A stretch of DNA of 64,000 nucleotides from positions 1 through 64,000 of the forward strand of contig CAYZGU010000022.1 in the NCBI GenBank assembly GCA_964478165.1. The letters are read 5' to 3'. Shown here in pieces: positions 38,402-48,300 of the stretch. The stretch comes from CAYZGU01 sp964478165. Its GTDB lineage: Bacteria; Poribacteria; WGA-4E; JAJDTR01. The number at the start of each line of letters is the position of its first letter. Positions within the stretch are counted from its first letter, which is position 1. Position numbers and translations under genes: made by a program. The notes beneath the pieces were generated by a model. That model was not told the DNA's origin and made no database searches. It saw nothing but the letters and a program-made list of their open reading frames with translations.

Positions 38402-39634
38402 TTAGGTAAGTGATGTCATCAGTTTCTTGAACGCGCTCAGTTGTGGTTGAATGACATGTGGTTCATCGACCACTTCATCGAGCGCTTCAATGGTTTTAAG
38501 TCCATTTCCCGTGATTCCTACGACGATGCGGTCGTCACGCCCGACGCGCCCGCTCTCGATGAGTTTTTTTGTCGCAGCAAGCGTTACGCCACCAGCAGTT
38601 TCTGTGAAGATTCCTTCAGTCTCCGCTAGGAGTTTAATTGCTTCGACAATCTCGCCGTCCGCAGCGTGTTCACCGTGTCCACCCGAATCTCGAACCGCCG
38701 AAGCCGCATAAATCCCATCGGCGGGATTTCCGATTGCGAGTGATTTTGCGATGGTGTCGGGTTTCACTGGTTTGACGAAGTCACCACCTTCTTTGAGCGT
38801 CGTCACAATAGGTCCGCAGCCTGCAGCCTGAGCTACATGAATCTTCGTTTTTGGTTTGTCGATTAGGCCTAGGAGGTGGAATTCTTTCAGAGACTTTTTG
38901 GCTTTAGTGACAAGCGAACCTCCTGCGGCAGGCAGAATTAGATGATCTGGAGCTTGCCAACCAAGCTGTTCTAGTATCTCAAAGCAGAGGGTTTTGGAAC
39001 CTTCTGCGTAGAAAGGACGTAGGTTGATATTGGCAAATGCCCACGGGTAAACACCGGCAATTTCGCTACACAGACGGTTGACGTCATCATAATTTCCGGT
39101 GATTCCTACGACAGTTGGTCCGTAGACCAACGAAGCGACAACTTTTCCGATTTCAAGATCTGTAGGAATGAAAATGAAGCAATTGAGGTTCGCAATTGCG
39201 GCATGCGCTGCGACCGAATTTGCTAGATTACCCGTAGATGCACATGATACAGTATCAAATCCGAATTCCTTCGCCTTGCCCAGGGCAACCGCAACTACAC
39301 GATCCTTGAAGGAGAGCGTTGGATGACAAACAGAGTCGTCTTTGATATAGAGCTCTTTGACTTTGAGAGCATCTCCTAGATTCTTTGCGTGGATGAGTGG
39401 TGTGAATCCAGAGTTTAGAGCATCCGTTGGCTTTCCATCAAGTGGTAATAGATCTGCGTAGCGCCATAGGCTGTTTGGACCACGCTCGATGGATTCGCGG
39501 GAGATCGACTTCTGAATCGCCGCGTAATTATAATCGACCTCAAGGGGGCCGAAACAATACTCACAGACGTGCAGAGGCTCTTTCGGATACGTGCGCTCAC
39601 ATTCCCGACATTTTAGTCCAATTATTTTTTCCAC
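38402..39634 (-). CDS. thrC: threonine synthase
   Basis: ThrC converts O-phosphohomoserine to threonine with PLP. The protein (410 aa) starts with a zinc-ribbon-like pair, C-x2-C (residues 9 and 12) and C-x2-C (24 and 27), as in bacterial/archaeal class I threonine synthases. It continues with the PLP lysine K110 in TLSFKDR, S-x-G-N-L-A-N-S, PAAGGSLV and GNPADG. The frame opens four codons earlier with another GTG, but GGAGG five bases before the GTG at 39634 fixes the start. A strong intrinsic terminator lies directly upstream, so expression may be attenuated. Confidence 0.94.
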   Translation of the reverse strand: MEKIIGLKCRECERTYPKEPLHVCEYCFGPLEVDYNYAAIQKSISRESIERGPNSLWRYADLLPLDGKPTDALNSGFTPLIHAKNLGDALKVKELYIKDDSVCHPTLSFKDRVVAVALGKAKEFGFDTVSCASTGNLANSVAAHAAIANLNCFIFIPTDLEIGKVVASLVYGPTVVGITGNYDDVNRLCSEIAGVYPWAFANINLRPFYAEGSKTLCFEILEQLGWQAPDHLILPAAGGSLVTKAKKSLKEFHLLGLIDKPKTKIHVAQAAGCGPIVTTLKEGGDFVKPVKPDTIAKSLAIGNPADGIYAASAVRDSGGHGEHAADGEIVEAIKLLAETEGIFTETAGGVTLAATKKLIESGRVGRDDRIVVGITGNGLKTIEALDEVVDEPHVIQPQLSAFKKLMTSLT

Positions 39635-39654
39635 TTTTTCCTCCACTGTTCATC

Positions 39655-39692
39655 AAAAAAAAGCCCATTATCATACGGTTACGATAATAGGC
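39655..39692 (-). terminator. intrinsic terminator or attenuator upstream of thrC
   Basis: On the minus strand a 13-bp stem (GCCTATTATCGTA with TATGATAATGGGC, two G-T pairs, loop ACCG) is followed immediately by eight Ts. It ends nine bases before the first possible thrC start and just ahead of its ribosome site. It either ends transcription from the minus-strand gene upstream or acts as a thrC attenuator. An extended -10 (TGTTAGAAT) lies about 20 bp upstream of the stem. Confidence 0.8.
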
Positions 39693-40016
39693 AATCTCAC
39701 GAATCATATGATTCTAACACAATCCCAAACTGCCTAGTGCCACGTTGTCAAGAGCGATTGACATTGACGTCGCCGTCTCTCAACATTGTACGTGGATAGA
39801 TGCACGGTCATGAATTACAGGCGCGTATCCGCGTCAGCTAGGCGAAATTTGAGCGGGGTTGCATGATGTGCGTGCCTCGGGGAAGTGCAACAGACGTTTC
39901 GATCTTCATAGTCAGTTATGAATCGAACGCATGTTTAGATTTTAGCATAAGTTTTTCGAGGAGGCAAACGAAAATGAGGGGCGTTGGATTAGACCTGATT
40001 CAATAAAATCGATTCC
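39693..40016. other. intergenic leader region of thrC
   Basis: On the minus strand it holds an extended -10 box (TGTTAGAAT near 39713) and, further upstream, a TTGACA whose spacing to that box is too long. I do not see T-box landmarks such as the NGTGGNACCGCG sequence. Confidence 0.35.
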
Positions 40017-41315
40017 CTAAATCGTCAACAAGACGTCAATGTCGTTGTTTCCCGGCTGAAGTTGGACCCGAACGAACAGCAACTGGTCTCCCAGCCATGT
40101 TACCGTTTTAGCGTTCGATTTGGCGAGTCTGAGTCCTTCGTGATTTCCCCAGATTGCGAAGGCATAAGGCATTGCTTTCGTGGATTCGACCGTAAACTGC
40201 ATACGCAGCTGATCTCTGGAACGGGTGGGACGAAAATTTTCGATCTGTGGGAGTGTATATTCGATGCCGTTACGGGAATCCGTGGGTGGGGAAACGTAAT
40301 TCTTCATGTCAATTGGTTCCATCTTACCCTTTTCAAAGATGAATTGGCATTCTTGGTCGTAGTAGAATAGGCCTGATTGAGAGAAAGCGTCTGATATCAT
40401 TTCTTCTTCTGTTGCATGGTCGTCGTCCATTAGTAGGAAAGTGGGTGAGGTCTCCTTAAGTGTAAGCTGGTAGTCATTCACGGCATCGGCGAGGAGTGTA
40501 ACCTTAGTTTCTTTTTGCTTGCAGACATTAGCGAAATAGTTGTCAAGTTGTTGAATCTCTTCCGGAGTTAAATTTGTGAGGTGTCCGGCGTCAAGGTGAT
40601 GGATATATGCGAGCCAACGATTCCATTTCGCGCTCGCCAGATAGTGATTAAATGTCCGCTGCATGCTACCGGTTTCGAGTGCTCTGCGGAGACCTAATCC
40701 GGGGGTCTCCTTGGCAGCTCCTGATTTTTGTTTGCGAGCTTCTAGGAGATCTGTCGAGGCGTGCGGAATAGCAACCATTCGACTTGACGGTGTGCCGCCA
40801 AGATTGTGGTGGTCTATTGAGGGATAAAAAAAACCGAAGGGACAACCGCGATCGTCTCCAAGTTCAGTATCTACACCTTCCCAATGATAGCCCCAAAGAG
40901 CTTTGAATCCGACTTGCTCCAGTGCGCGCAGTAGTACATGCGTTTTCCAGTCTGTGCCGAGGACGGTAGGCGTTGTCCAATCCATCACGCGCTGTATTTT
41001 TCTCCATTCGGATGAAACATAGTTTGGCAGCTTTTCGCGCATAGTCACAATGTGTTCTGCCAACTGACCTGGATCGTCCAGGTCGGCACTCGTTTGCCAG
41101 ATTGGCCTGATGTCCACCATTGGAAGCGGTGTGTCGCCGTGTGATTTGTGCCATTCGGTCAAGTCGCCTGCAAACGTGCGAGCCGCATTTGAATCAATGG
41201 CCCAGGTGATTGGAATGCCATGCTTGTGAGCCATTTCAGCAAGTAGACGCATCGATTGCCGCATAGTCCTGCGGTCATTAGAGATTGCTGTGGCAATGAG
41301 TGAATAGGTGAGCAT
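40017..41315 (-). CDS. uncharacterised protein, possible NodB/GH57-like fold
   Basis: I do not recognise a named family. The protein (432 aa from the ATG at 41315) begins TYSLIATAI, then L-A-E-M-A-H-K-H-G-I-P-I-T-W-A-I-D-S-N-A. That strand-helix-strand resembles the first unit of polysaccharide deacetylase or glycoside-hydrolase-57-type barrels (a search for a toxin-like motif gave nothing). The middle contains PSIDHHNLGG and a MDDDHATEEE stretch. The last 100 residues look beta-rich. The open frame reaches 45 codons further upstream but that part is Arg-rich and lacks a ribosome site. There is no signal peptide or TM segment from the chosen start. It lies between the thrC terminator and the metacaspase gene on the same strand. 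Confidence 0.6.
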   Translation of the reverse strand: MLTYSLIATAISNDRRTMRQSMRLLAEMAHKHGIPITWAIDSNAARTFAGDLTEWHKSHGDTPLPMVDIRPIWQTSADLDDPGQLAEHIVTMREKLPNYVSSEWRKIQRVMDWTTPTVLGTDWKTHVLLRALEQVGFKALWGYHWEGVDTELGDDRGCPFGFFYPSIDHHNLGGTPSSRMVAIPHASTDLLEARKQKSGAAKETPGLGLRRALETGSMQRTFNHYLASAKWNRWLAYIHHLDAGHLTNLTPEEIQQLDNYFANVCKQKETKVTLLADAVNDYQLTLKETSPTFLLMDDDHATEEEMISDAFSQSGLFYYDQECQFIFEKGKMEPIDMKNYVSPPTDSRNGIEYTLPQIENFRPTRSRDQLRMQFTVESTKAMPYAFAIWGNHEGLRLAKSNAKTVTWLGDQLLFVRVQLQPGNNDIDVLLTI

Positions 41316-41483
41316 AGTTCTTATGACCGAATGTGAGATCCGGTTGTCAGCGCAGTAACGTTGTTTCCTAAATGTGATACGTAATGCGCAATCTAATCCA
41401 CGTGTTAGTTGGTGGCTGAAAGTCGATTTCGATAATATTCTAGATGCCAATTCATTCCGTAGGCCGCGGCATAATGCACGGGC

Positions 41484-43610
41484 TTATTCAAGGATGTATA
41501 GTTCAAGCGGTTCTCTTGTGCCATAGATTTCCGGCTTGCCGACTGTGAACATGACCGTTTCCGTTGTCCACGAAGGTCGCGGTTTGAGGCGGAGATCCCT
41601 CATGGAGGTCTCCAATAGTTCGGGTGCATTCTCAGCAAAGCTTGGAATCGGACTTGCTGGGTTATCGGGACGGATTCGGTTGAGTGGAATCATCTGAGTT
41701 GTCGCGATTGCTTTTATTCGTTCGTCGCCAGGAGGACCACCTAATTCAATCGAATATTCGTCCGTTGATGGAATCGTATATTCCTGTCCGCGGTTGAGGA
41801 AATTATTTGGTTCAAACTCGTTGGGAAAGAGAACGTTAATTTTCCCACTGCTGCCGATATCTAGAATGTAAACGTAACAATCGCGTTCCGGCCGCATCGA
41901 AATCCTAACAACTTCCCCAATTTGGTACGTTGCGAGATCTCCTTTGTCGAGTGTCAGGTTAATTGCGAAACTCGAGTTTGGGTTCTCGAGGTTCGCCACT
42001 GTTTTGAGCACGTAGCTCGCGCGGAGGAGCGAGGTCAGTCCTTCAATGTTCTTTAATTTCCCATCTTCATCGCGAGCGTCATGATCTGCGAAGCATGTGC
42101 TTACCACGTTGTCAATTTGGTCCGCGCGCATTTCGATGGAATAGTTGGGGCTCGAATTTCCAACGTTAACGTTGACCACACGAAGTAACACACGGAACCG
42201 ATTGTCAAGGGGTTTCACGAGGCCTGTTAGTATCCTGTCCGGCGCTTGATTTTCGTCGACTAGACGGATATTAGGCATTTGTTGTATTTTGTCCCTGAGC
42301 TTCTGGGTCAATTGTGTAGCAATTGCGTCAGAAGAATAATCCTCTCCCGTTAACGTTTCAACTAGGAGGAGCAAGTCCTCGCTTTCGACGAAGTGCCGTT
42401 CTTCGACTACAAAGTCACCGGCAAACACGGACTCACCATCACCAACAACCTGAGCGTATGCAACCGTCGGCTCGACCTTCGAAATTCGGATCTCGGATTT
42501 GCGTTCATGCTCATTGTTAAATACTGTGTAAATTGATCCGCGTGTGACACCATTGTCGTCGCCAATCGAGAGTTCAATAGAGCTTTCTGAGATTCTATTT
42601 ACAATTCCATCGTATTTCTTTTTTTCAATTGCCTCGGTAGTACTGGAGAATGTTCCGATTACCGCGACCTCATTTTGACCGTAGAACTGTGGTTCTTGGT
42701 TCCACCCCTCCTTCTTAATCCGTTTGCGTGTTTCATTCCAAAGTTCTTGGGCAGTTACGAGCCCGTCCTTGTTGATATCTGTCCTAGTTGTCCCCATGCT
42801 CTTGATGAGGTGGTGCGTCAGAACACCTCCGCCAATGCCAGGAGATTCCATCGAGACCTGGTCGTCTCGACAACCGGCGATTGAAGATTCTCCACCCCTG
42901 TCACCGATTGAGGCGGCGCGTGCTTCTGCACCTAAGGCGGATGCGAGGTCCGTGTCCTCTATGTCAGGGTCATACGCCCTTATTTCATCAATCGTACTTT
43001 CACGGAGAGCGGCTCCATCCGTCGGATAGTAGGCTTTCGGTCGTGGCAGATTGTTAGTCTGGTCATCTAGTCCCACGAGCAGATTGCGGGTGCCGGTGCC
43101 AGAATGGCAACAGTCCAGAATCACGAGCTTCTGGTTTGTGTTGACTTGATCCATCCAACTTCCCAATTCGTTGTCTCGAAGGAAAGTATATGAGTGACGA
43201 AACGAATCATGGAGGCACAACAGCTCATCATTTCCATCTTCTTCTTCCAGGGCTCGAGGATTTTTCATCTGAACACCGTGCCCGCTAAAATAAAACAGAG
43301 CTTTGTCCCCTGGTTTCACATTGTCGATGAGCCATTCCTTAAAGGTTTGCTTGAGCTTCTTTTTGGTCACCTCGCTGTCTCGTAGTAGCTTAATGTGTTC
43401 TTCTTTGAAACCGCCGGATTGAATTTTTGTGAGCGCGACTTTAAATCGCTCAGCATCGCTCTTGCAGAATCTCAAATCGGGCGAAATGTACTTGTAGTCG
43501 TCGACAGCCACCAATAACGCCCAATTTTCAGCGTTTGTAGAAAATGTAGGGGCTATAAGCACGCTGAAAAAGAGTATCGCCAGATCGTGGCACCAGAGTT
43601 TTCTCAACAT
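41484..43610 (-). CDS. secreted metacaspase-like protein (peptidase C14) with EF-hand and DUF4384-like tail
   Basis: The protein (708 aa) has a signal peptide (about 1-27), then a caspase-fold domain starting WALLVAVDDY. The catalytic dyad is intact: H111 in FSGHG and C168 in DCCHSG. Residues 278-289 (DINKDGLVTAQE) match a canonical calcium-binding EF-hand loop within the caspase region. The second half contains beta-rich segments and, near 590-640, a D-C-Y-V-Y-I-L-D...V-L-F-P-N pattern typical of DUF4384. Such proteins are arginine/lysine-specific cysteine proteases in known metacaspases. The target here is unknown. GGAGG six bases before the ATG supports the start. Confidence 0.88.
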   Translation of the reverse strand: MLRKLWCHDLAILFFSVLIAPTFSTNAENWALLVAVDDYKYISPDLRFCKSDAERFKVALTKIQSGGFKEEHIKLLRDSEVTKKKLKQTFKEWLIDNVKPGDKALFYFSGHGVQMKNPRALEEEDGNDELLCLHDSFRHSYTFLRDNELGSWMDQVNTNQKLVILDCCHSGTGTRNLLVGLDDQTNNLPRPKAYYPTDGAALRESTIDEIRAYDPDIEDTDLASALGAEARAASIGDRGGESSIAGCRDDQVSMESPGIGGGVLTHHLIKSMGTTRTDINKDGLVTAQELWNETRKRIKKEGWNQEPQFYGQNEVAVIGTFSSTTEAIEKKKYDGIVNRISESSIELSIGDDNGVTRGSIYTVFNNEHERKSEIRISKVEPTVAYAQVVGDGESVFAGDFVVEERHFVESEDLLLLVETLTGEDYSSDAIATQLTQKLRDKIQQMPNIRLVDENQAPDRILTGLVKPLDNRFRVLLRVVNVNVGNSSPNYSIEMRADQIDNVVSTCFADHDARDEDGKLKNIEGLTSLLRASYVLKTVANLENPNSSFAINLTLDKGDLATYQIGEVVRISMRPERDCYVYILDIGSSGKINVLFPNEFEPNNFLNRGQEYTIPSTDEYSIELGGPPGDERIKAIATTQMIPLNRIRPDNPASPIPSFAENAPELLETSMRDLRLKPRPSWTTETVMFTVGKPEIYGTREPLELYILE

Positions 43611-44046
43611 ATTATTCCTCCTTGGAAAAGGCCCGCGAAATTTTGGGGCAATATGGTATAGGAAACCAAAATGTCAGACGATTAACAAAAGCGGAGCCGG
43701 TCGCTTAACAAAGAATTCGTGCATCTGTCATGTGCCGTGTTAGACTAATGTTAGGTATCGGGATTAGGTAATCATCTGATCCGTCGACCACAGTATTGTA
43801 TCATGATTTGTGCGAAATGTCACGCATATAGCATGCCGCGACATGTACGCACATCTCCCACCGCACTTTACTTTAAGAATGTTTCTTTGAGGCGCATTAA
43901 TCCCTTGATATGTCCGCTGGTTTGATGCTAGACTGACATAGTTGAATTGTGGGTTCTCTCGAAGCCAAGAATAAAATCTAACAGAGGTTAATCTAGGTAT
44001 TCTGTATTCTCGAGGTTTCTGAATCTCTTAAGGAAAGACTGCATTC
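43611..44046. other. divergent intergenic region, metacaspase / sbcD
   Basis: The 436 bp hold the start regions of two divergent genes. No hairpin, repeat or strong consensus promoter is apparent, and no frame is convincing. Confidence 0.4.
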
Positions 44047-45255
44047 ATGCGCATTCTTCATACGGCCGATTGGCACATCGGACAACGGTTGTACGAACGC
44101 AGCCGACTTGACGAACACTCTCAGTTTCTTCAATGGTTGCTTAGTACCATTCAAACGAACAGCGTTGATGTGTTACTTGTTTCAGGGGATATATTCGACT
44201 CTGCCTTGCCCACGGCCGATGCTACGAGTCTATATTACCAGTTCCTTTTCCAACTCTACAATCAAACAGATGCACAAGCAGTCATTACCGCTGGGAATCA
44301 CGATTCGCGGAGGCGTTTAGCAGCAGCGCGGGAGTTCCTCGAAATGGGGCGAATCCATGTCGTTGGTGGAATGGACTCAGGTCCTGATGATTGTGTTCTT
44401 ACTCTTGACTCCTGTGTAGGATCTAGATCTGGAGAGTCGGTCTCAATTGCTGCGATTCCTTACTTGTCTGAGAGCGAAGTATTACCTCATGTTTCGTTCG
44501 AGACAAGAAGCGAGAAGACGGGGCGTTATCGAGAAGCAATGAAACAGCTCTACACGGATTGTCTGGCAAATATGCCTGTACATCTTCCGAAAATCTTAAT
44601 GGGGCATCTTGTTTTACAGGGAGGAGAAGAGAGTGGGTCCGAGCGTGTGATTCAGACTGGAGGAACCTCACCGCTACACGTATCCGATCTTCCAGAAGGC
44701 TTAGATTATGTCGCACTGGGACATCTTCATCGTTTGCAATCAATAGATGGCGCAGATTACCCAATTCGCTACTCTGGTTCACCGTTACCAATGACTTTCA
44801 AAGAGGCAGAGCATCCCAAGGGAGTGTGTCTATTCGATTTGTCAAGGGCTAGCGGTGTTGAATTGAGAGAGGTGGCTGTTCCGGTTTTCAAAGAACTGTG
44901 TCGTGTTGAAGGAAATTACGATCGGGTAATGCTGGAGGCAATGTCCGGAGATTGGGCTGGAAAATACATCGAAGTACATCTAATCCTCGATGCGCCACAG
45001 GTTGGGGCTGCAGATCGGATTCGTGAGGCGTTTGGAAACCAGAACGGCGATGTGCTCGCTGTGGAACTACAGCTTTCACAACAGTGTGGCAATCCCAGAT
45101 TGTCTGCCGAGGAGATTGCTGATAAATCCCCCATAGAGGTTTTCGAGGAATTCTACCGTGCAGAATATGGGGATGAAAAAATGGCTGAATCAGAGGTTGT
45201 CAGGCTATTGGATACTTTCAAAGAACTGACTTATGAGTGTTCCAACTCAGACTGA
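44047..45255 (+). CDS. sbcD: exonuclease SbcCD subunit D
   Basis: SbcD is the Mre11-type nuclease of the SbcCD complex, which cleaves hairpins and protein-blocked DNA ends. The protein (402 aa) carries the metallophosphoesterase motifs D8 and H10 (HTADWH), GDIFD at 47-51, GNHD at 83-86, MGHLVLQG and the ALGHLH pair near the C-terminal third. The C-terminal region contains the SbcD capping domain. AAGGAAAG lies upstream of the ATG. It is followed 46 bp later by sbcC. Confidence 0.96.
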   Translation: MRILHTADWHIGQRLYERSRLDEHSQFLQWLLSTIQTNSVDVLLVSGDIFDSALPTADATSLYYQFLFQLYNQTDAQAVITAGNHDSRRRLAAAREFLEMGRIHVVGGMDSGPDDCVLTLDSCVGSRSGESVSIAAIPYLSESEVLPHVSFETRSEKTGRYREAMKQLYTDCLANMPVHLPKILMGHLVLQGGEESGSERVIQTGGTSPLHVSDLPEGLDYVALGHLHRLQSIDGADYPIRYSGSPLPMTFKEAEHPKGVCLFDLSRASGVELREVAVPVFKELCRVEGNYDRVMLEAMSGDWAGKYIEVHLILDAPQVGAADRIREAFGNQNGDVLAVELQLSQQCGNPRLSAEEIADKSPIEVFEEFYRAEYGDEKMAESEVVRLLDTFKELTYECSNSD

Positions 45256-45301
45256 TGGAACGCGCTGAATGACGGGTCGGGTTTCAGTTTAGGTGTATTG
45301 A

Positions 45302-48300
45302 ATGAAGTTGCTGAGATTACGTATCAAGAACCTTAATAGTTTTCGGACCGAGATTGAACTCGATTTCGAAAGTGCTCCGCTATGTGACTCATCGCTGATA
45401 GCGATTACTGGTCCCACCGGTGCTGGCAAAACCACCTTACTCGATGCCCTTTGTGTCGCTCTCTATAACAAGACACCGCGTCTTTCAGGGGTTGGCAATC
45501 AGAATCCTGGTAACTTGTTGAGTCAAGGAAAAACAGAAGGATTCGCCGAGGTTCTATTTGAAGCAAAAGGGCGTCGTTATGTGGTCGAATGGCGGATTAA
45601 ACGCGGTTCACAAGGTGCCCTCAAGTCTGAGGTGAAGCTTGTTGATGGAGAGAGCGGGGATTTAATCACCGATCGACTTTCTTCTCGCGGCGTATCACAT
45701 GGGACCAGTTCCATGGTTGTGAGTGAAGCCGTTGAATCTATTTTGGGTCTAGACTTCGCCGCTTTTAACCGTTCGGTGATGCTGGCTCAGGGCGATTTTG
45801 CCGCTTTCCTAAGAGCAAAACCGGAAGAACGTCGCAAAATCTTAGAGGCCACGACGGGTATTGGTATATACGATGAACTCAAGCAGATGCTGAACAAGAA
45901 GGTAGAGGAGTCCGAGCAGGCATATGATCAGGTTGTGGGGATGCTTGAGACGATTCCAAGTGTGACTAATGAAGAAATTGAGGCAGCCCGAAGAGAACTT
46001 GATGGGCTAGAACATAGTGCGGCGTCTTTGCAATCGAAACGGCGTGAAATTCTGCAAAATCGGGAAACCGAAGGACATCGGAGTCGTTTGTTTGCGCAGC
46101 TTACTTCGGCAGAAGCACGCCAAGAGGAACTGTTAAGTCGGCAGGTGACGATTGATACACTGCGTTCACAACTCCAGCTCGCTCGTCGCGCAGTAAAGCT
46201 TTTTCCTGAAAGAGATAAGTTTGAATCTCAAAAAGGAGAGTGTGAATTGATAGAGGCGCAGATGAAAAAAACGCACGGGTTGCTGGATGGTGCGCTTGCA
46301 GCGCGTGAGGAGTCACAGGAAAGCTTCAGACAAGTTGACCAAGCGTATCACAGGGCCTTATCCACCCGCAAGATGAAAATTGCGTCCTACGATGAAGCGC
46401 GTGTTGAGGAAATCCACGCAGATGCGCAGTCTCAAGCGGCTGAAAAGCGGGAAATGGAACTTGTCATGATTCAAGAGCGGGTTGAGGCGTTGCTGAGTAC
46501 TGCCACCTCCCAGGAAGATGATAAATCTGTGCTAGTTGAGGGGCTTGAGTGCGACAGGCTATTCCTTCAGCAACATGCGATGCCTTATGACGGGAACCAG
46601 CGTGTAAACCAGCTTACGGGAATCCTCGAGAAGCTTAACGCGAAGTCGGATTTTCTGACCGACAAATTACAGGCGCAACGCCAGCTGAAATTGAAGATTG
46701 CGCAGTTGAAGAATTTATTAACGGTGTCTGAGGGCGAGCTCAAGAAGCGGTCCGAAGCGAAGGCGGCTGCAGACGCCACTGTTTTGGAACTGGAATCCGT
46801 AGTTAAGGTTCAGCGGAATGAATCACCGATTGAGGTATGGGAAGCGCAGAGACTGCAAGCTGTTCGCCTGCAGGCGGTGGCCAAGGAATTCGAGCAGGTG
46901 CAGGGATTACTGCATGAGAAACGGGCCGAGTTAGATTTGATTCTCGACGATTTGGCCTCTGTGGAGGCTGAGCTTGGGGCGATTGTCCCGGGGTTGATGG
47001 TGCAGATTGAAATCGTTAAAGGCATGGAGCAAAAGGTAAAGCGTTACACGGTGGAGAGGGATTTGGCACGTGCGTTGAATCATGTCAACGATCTTCGGGG
47101 ACAATTGCGAGAAGGAGAATCTTGTCCTGTTTGTGGCGCGGTAGCGCATCCTTGGGTGGGAAGATTGGAGGACGAAAACCAAGAACAGCTTGAGATTGTA
47201 TTGTCCAGTCTTTCTTTGGCTGAATGTGAACTAGATGCTCAAAAGCAGAAGTGCCAGCGCATGCAACAGGACCGAGTTCGAAATGAGGAAAATCAATCCA
47301 ATCTCCAGTCTCGAAGCCACGATGTGCGAAGTAAAAACGAGTCTCTGCAGAACACTATCGACGCCGTAAGCCGACAATGGGCAGAGGTATACTCACACCG
47401 GGAAATCTCTTCAGCTTGGACGGAGGGGATTATCGATGCTGCTGATGAAGCGATTCAAGAATGCCAAAATTCTTTGAGCCTGCTTACAGGAGCGTTGAAC
47501 GAGGGAAAGATGGCGTTGCAACGCTTTAATGAGCAGGAACGCGAGTTTCAGCGTACGAAAACTGAGTTGCAGGACTCTGAATCAAGTGGCAGGGCTGTGA
47601 GTTTGGAAGTAGAAGGATTAAGCGAGGAGGTCGGAGTGCTTAAAACGCAGTTCTGGGGATTACTGCCGCACAATTTTCGCACGACTGGTTTTGTGAATGC
47701 TCTCCATTGCTTTACCAGACAGGTCAAACTGGTAGAAGCGCGACAGGCACAGTTAGTCGAAAGAGAGAAAGAATTGAATCAACTGGAGAGGGAAATTGGA
47801 CAGAATCAGCGAATCTTGGAAGCTCAGCGAGACATTAGGTTAAACGTGGAATCAGAAATAGGACATTATCGTGTGAAAGCTAGGCAGCTCTCCGCAGCGG
47901 CGCAGAAAAAAACCGGAGGATTGCCTGCGGCGGATGCCGTAGGTCAACTAGAAGCCAACGTGGCTGAAAAGACTCGTCTTCGTGTTCAGGTGGACAACGA
48001 ACTCCGAGAAAGAGAAAATTTCCTTACGCAGGCACAAACGAAAAGGGATGACTTTGAACTTCAGCACACCAAATGTCTGGAGAAAGTCGATGCTCTGGAG
48101 CGGAATTATCTTAGGGCTCTGGAAGATAGCGGCTTTGAATCTTCCGAATCCCATGTGGAAGCATTTCGTGATGAGGCGTGGGTGGAAGCGCGCAGCGAAG
48201 AACTGGCTGAGTATCAGCAGCAACTGCAGATTACAGAAGAAGTGCTTAGGGAATTACGATTGGTTTTTGTCAATCAGCCCTTCGATTCAGAGCTGGTGCT

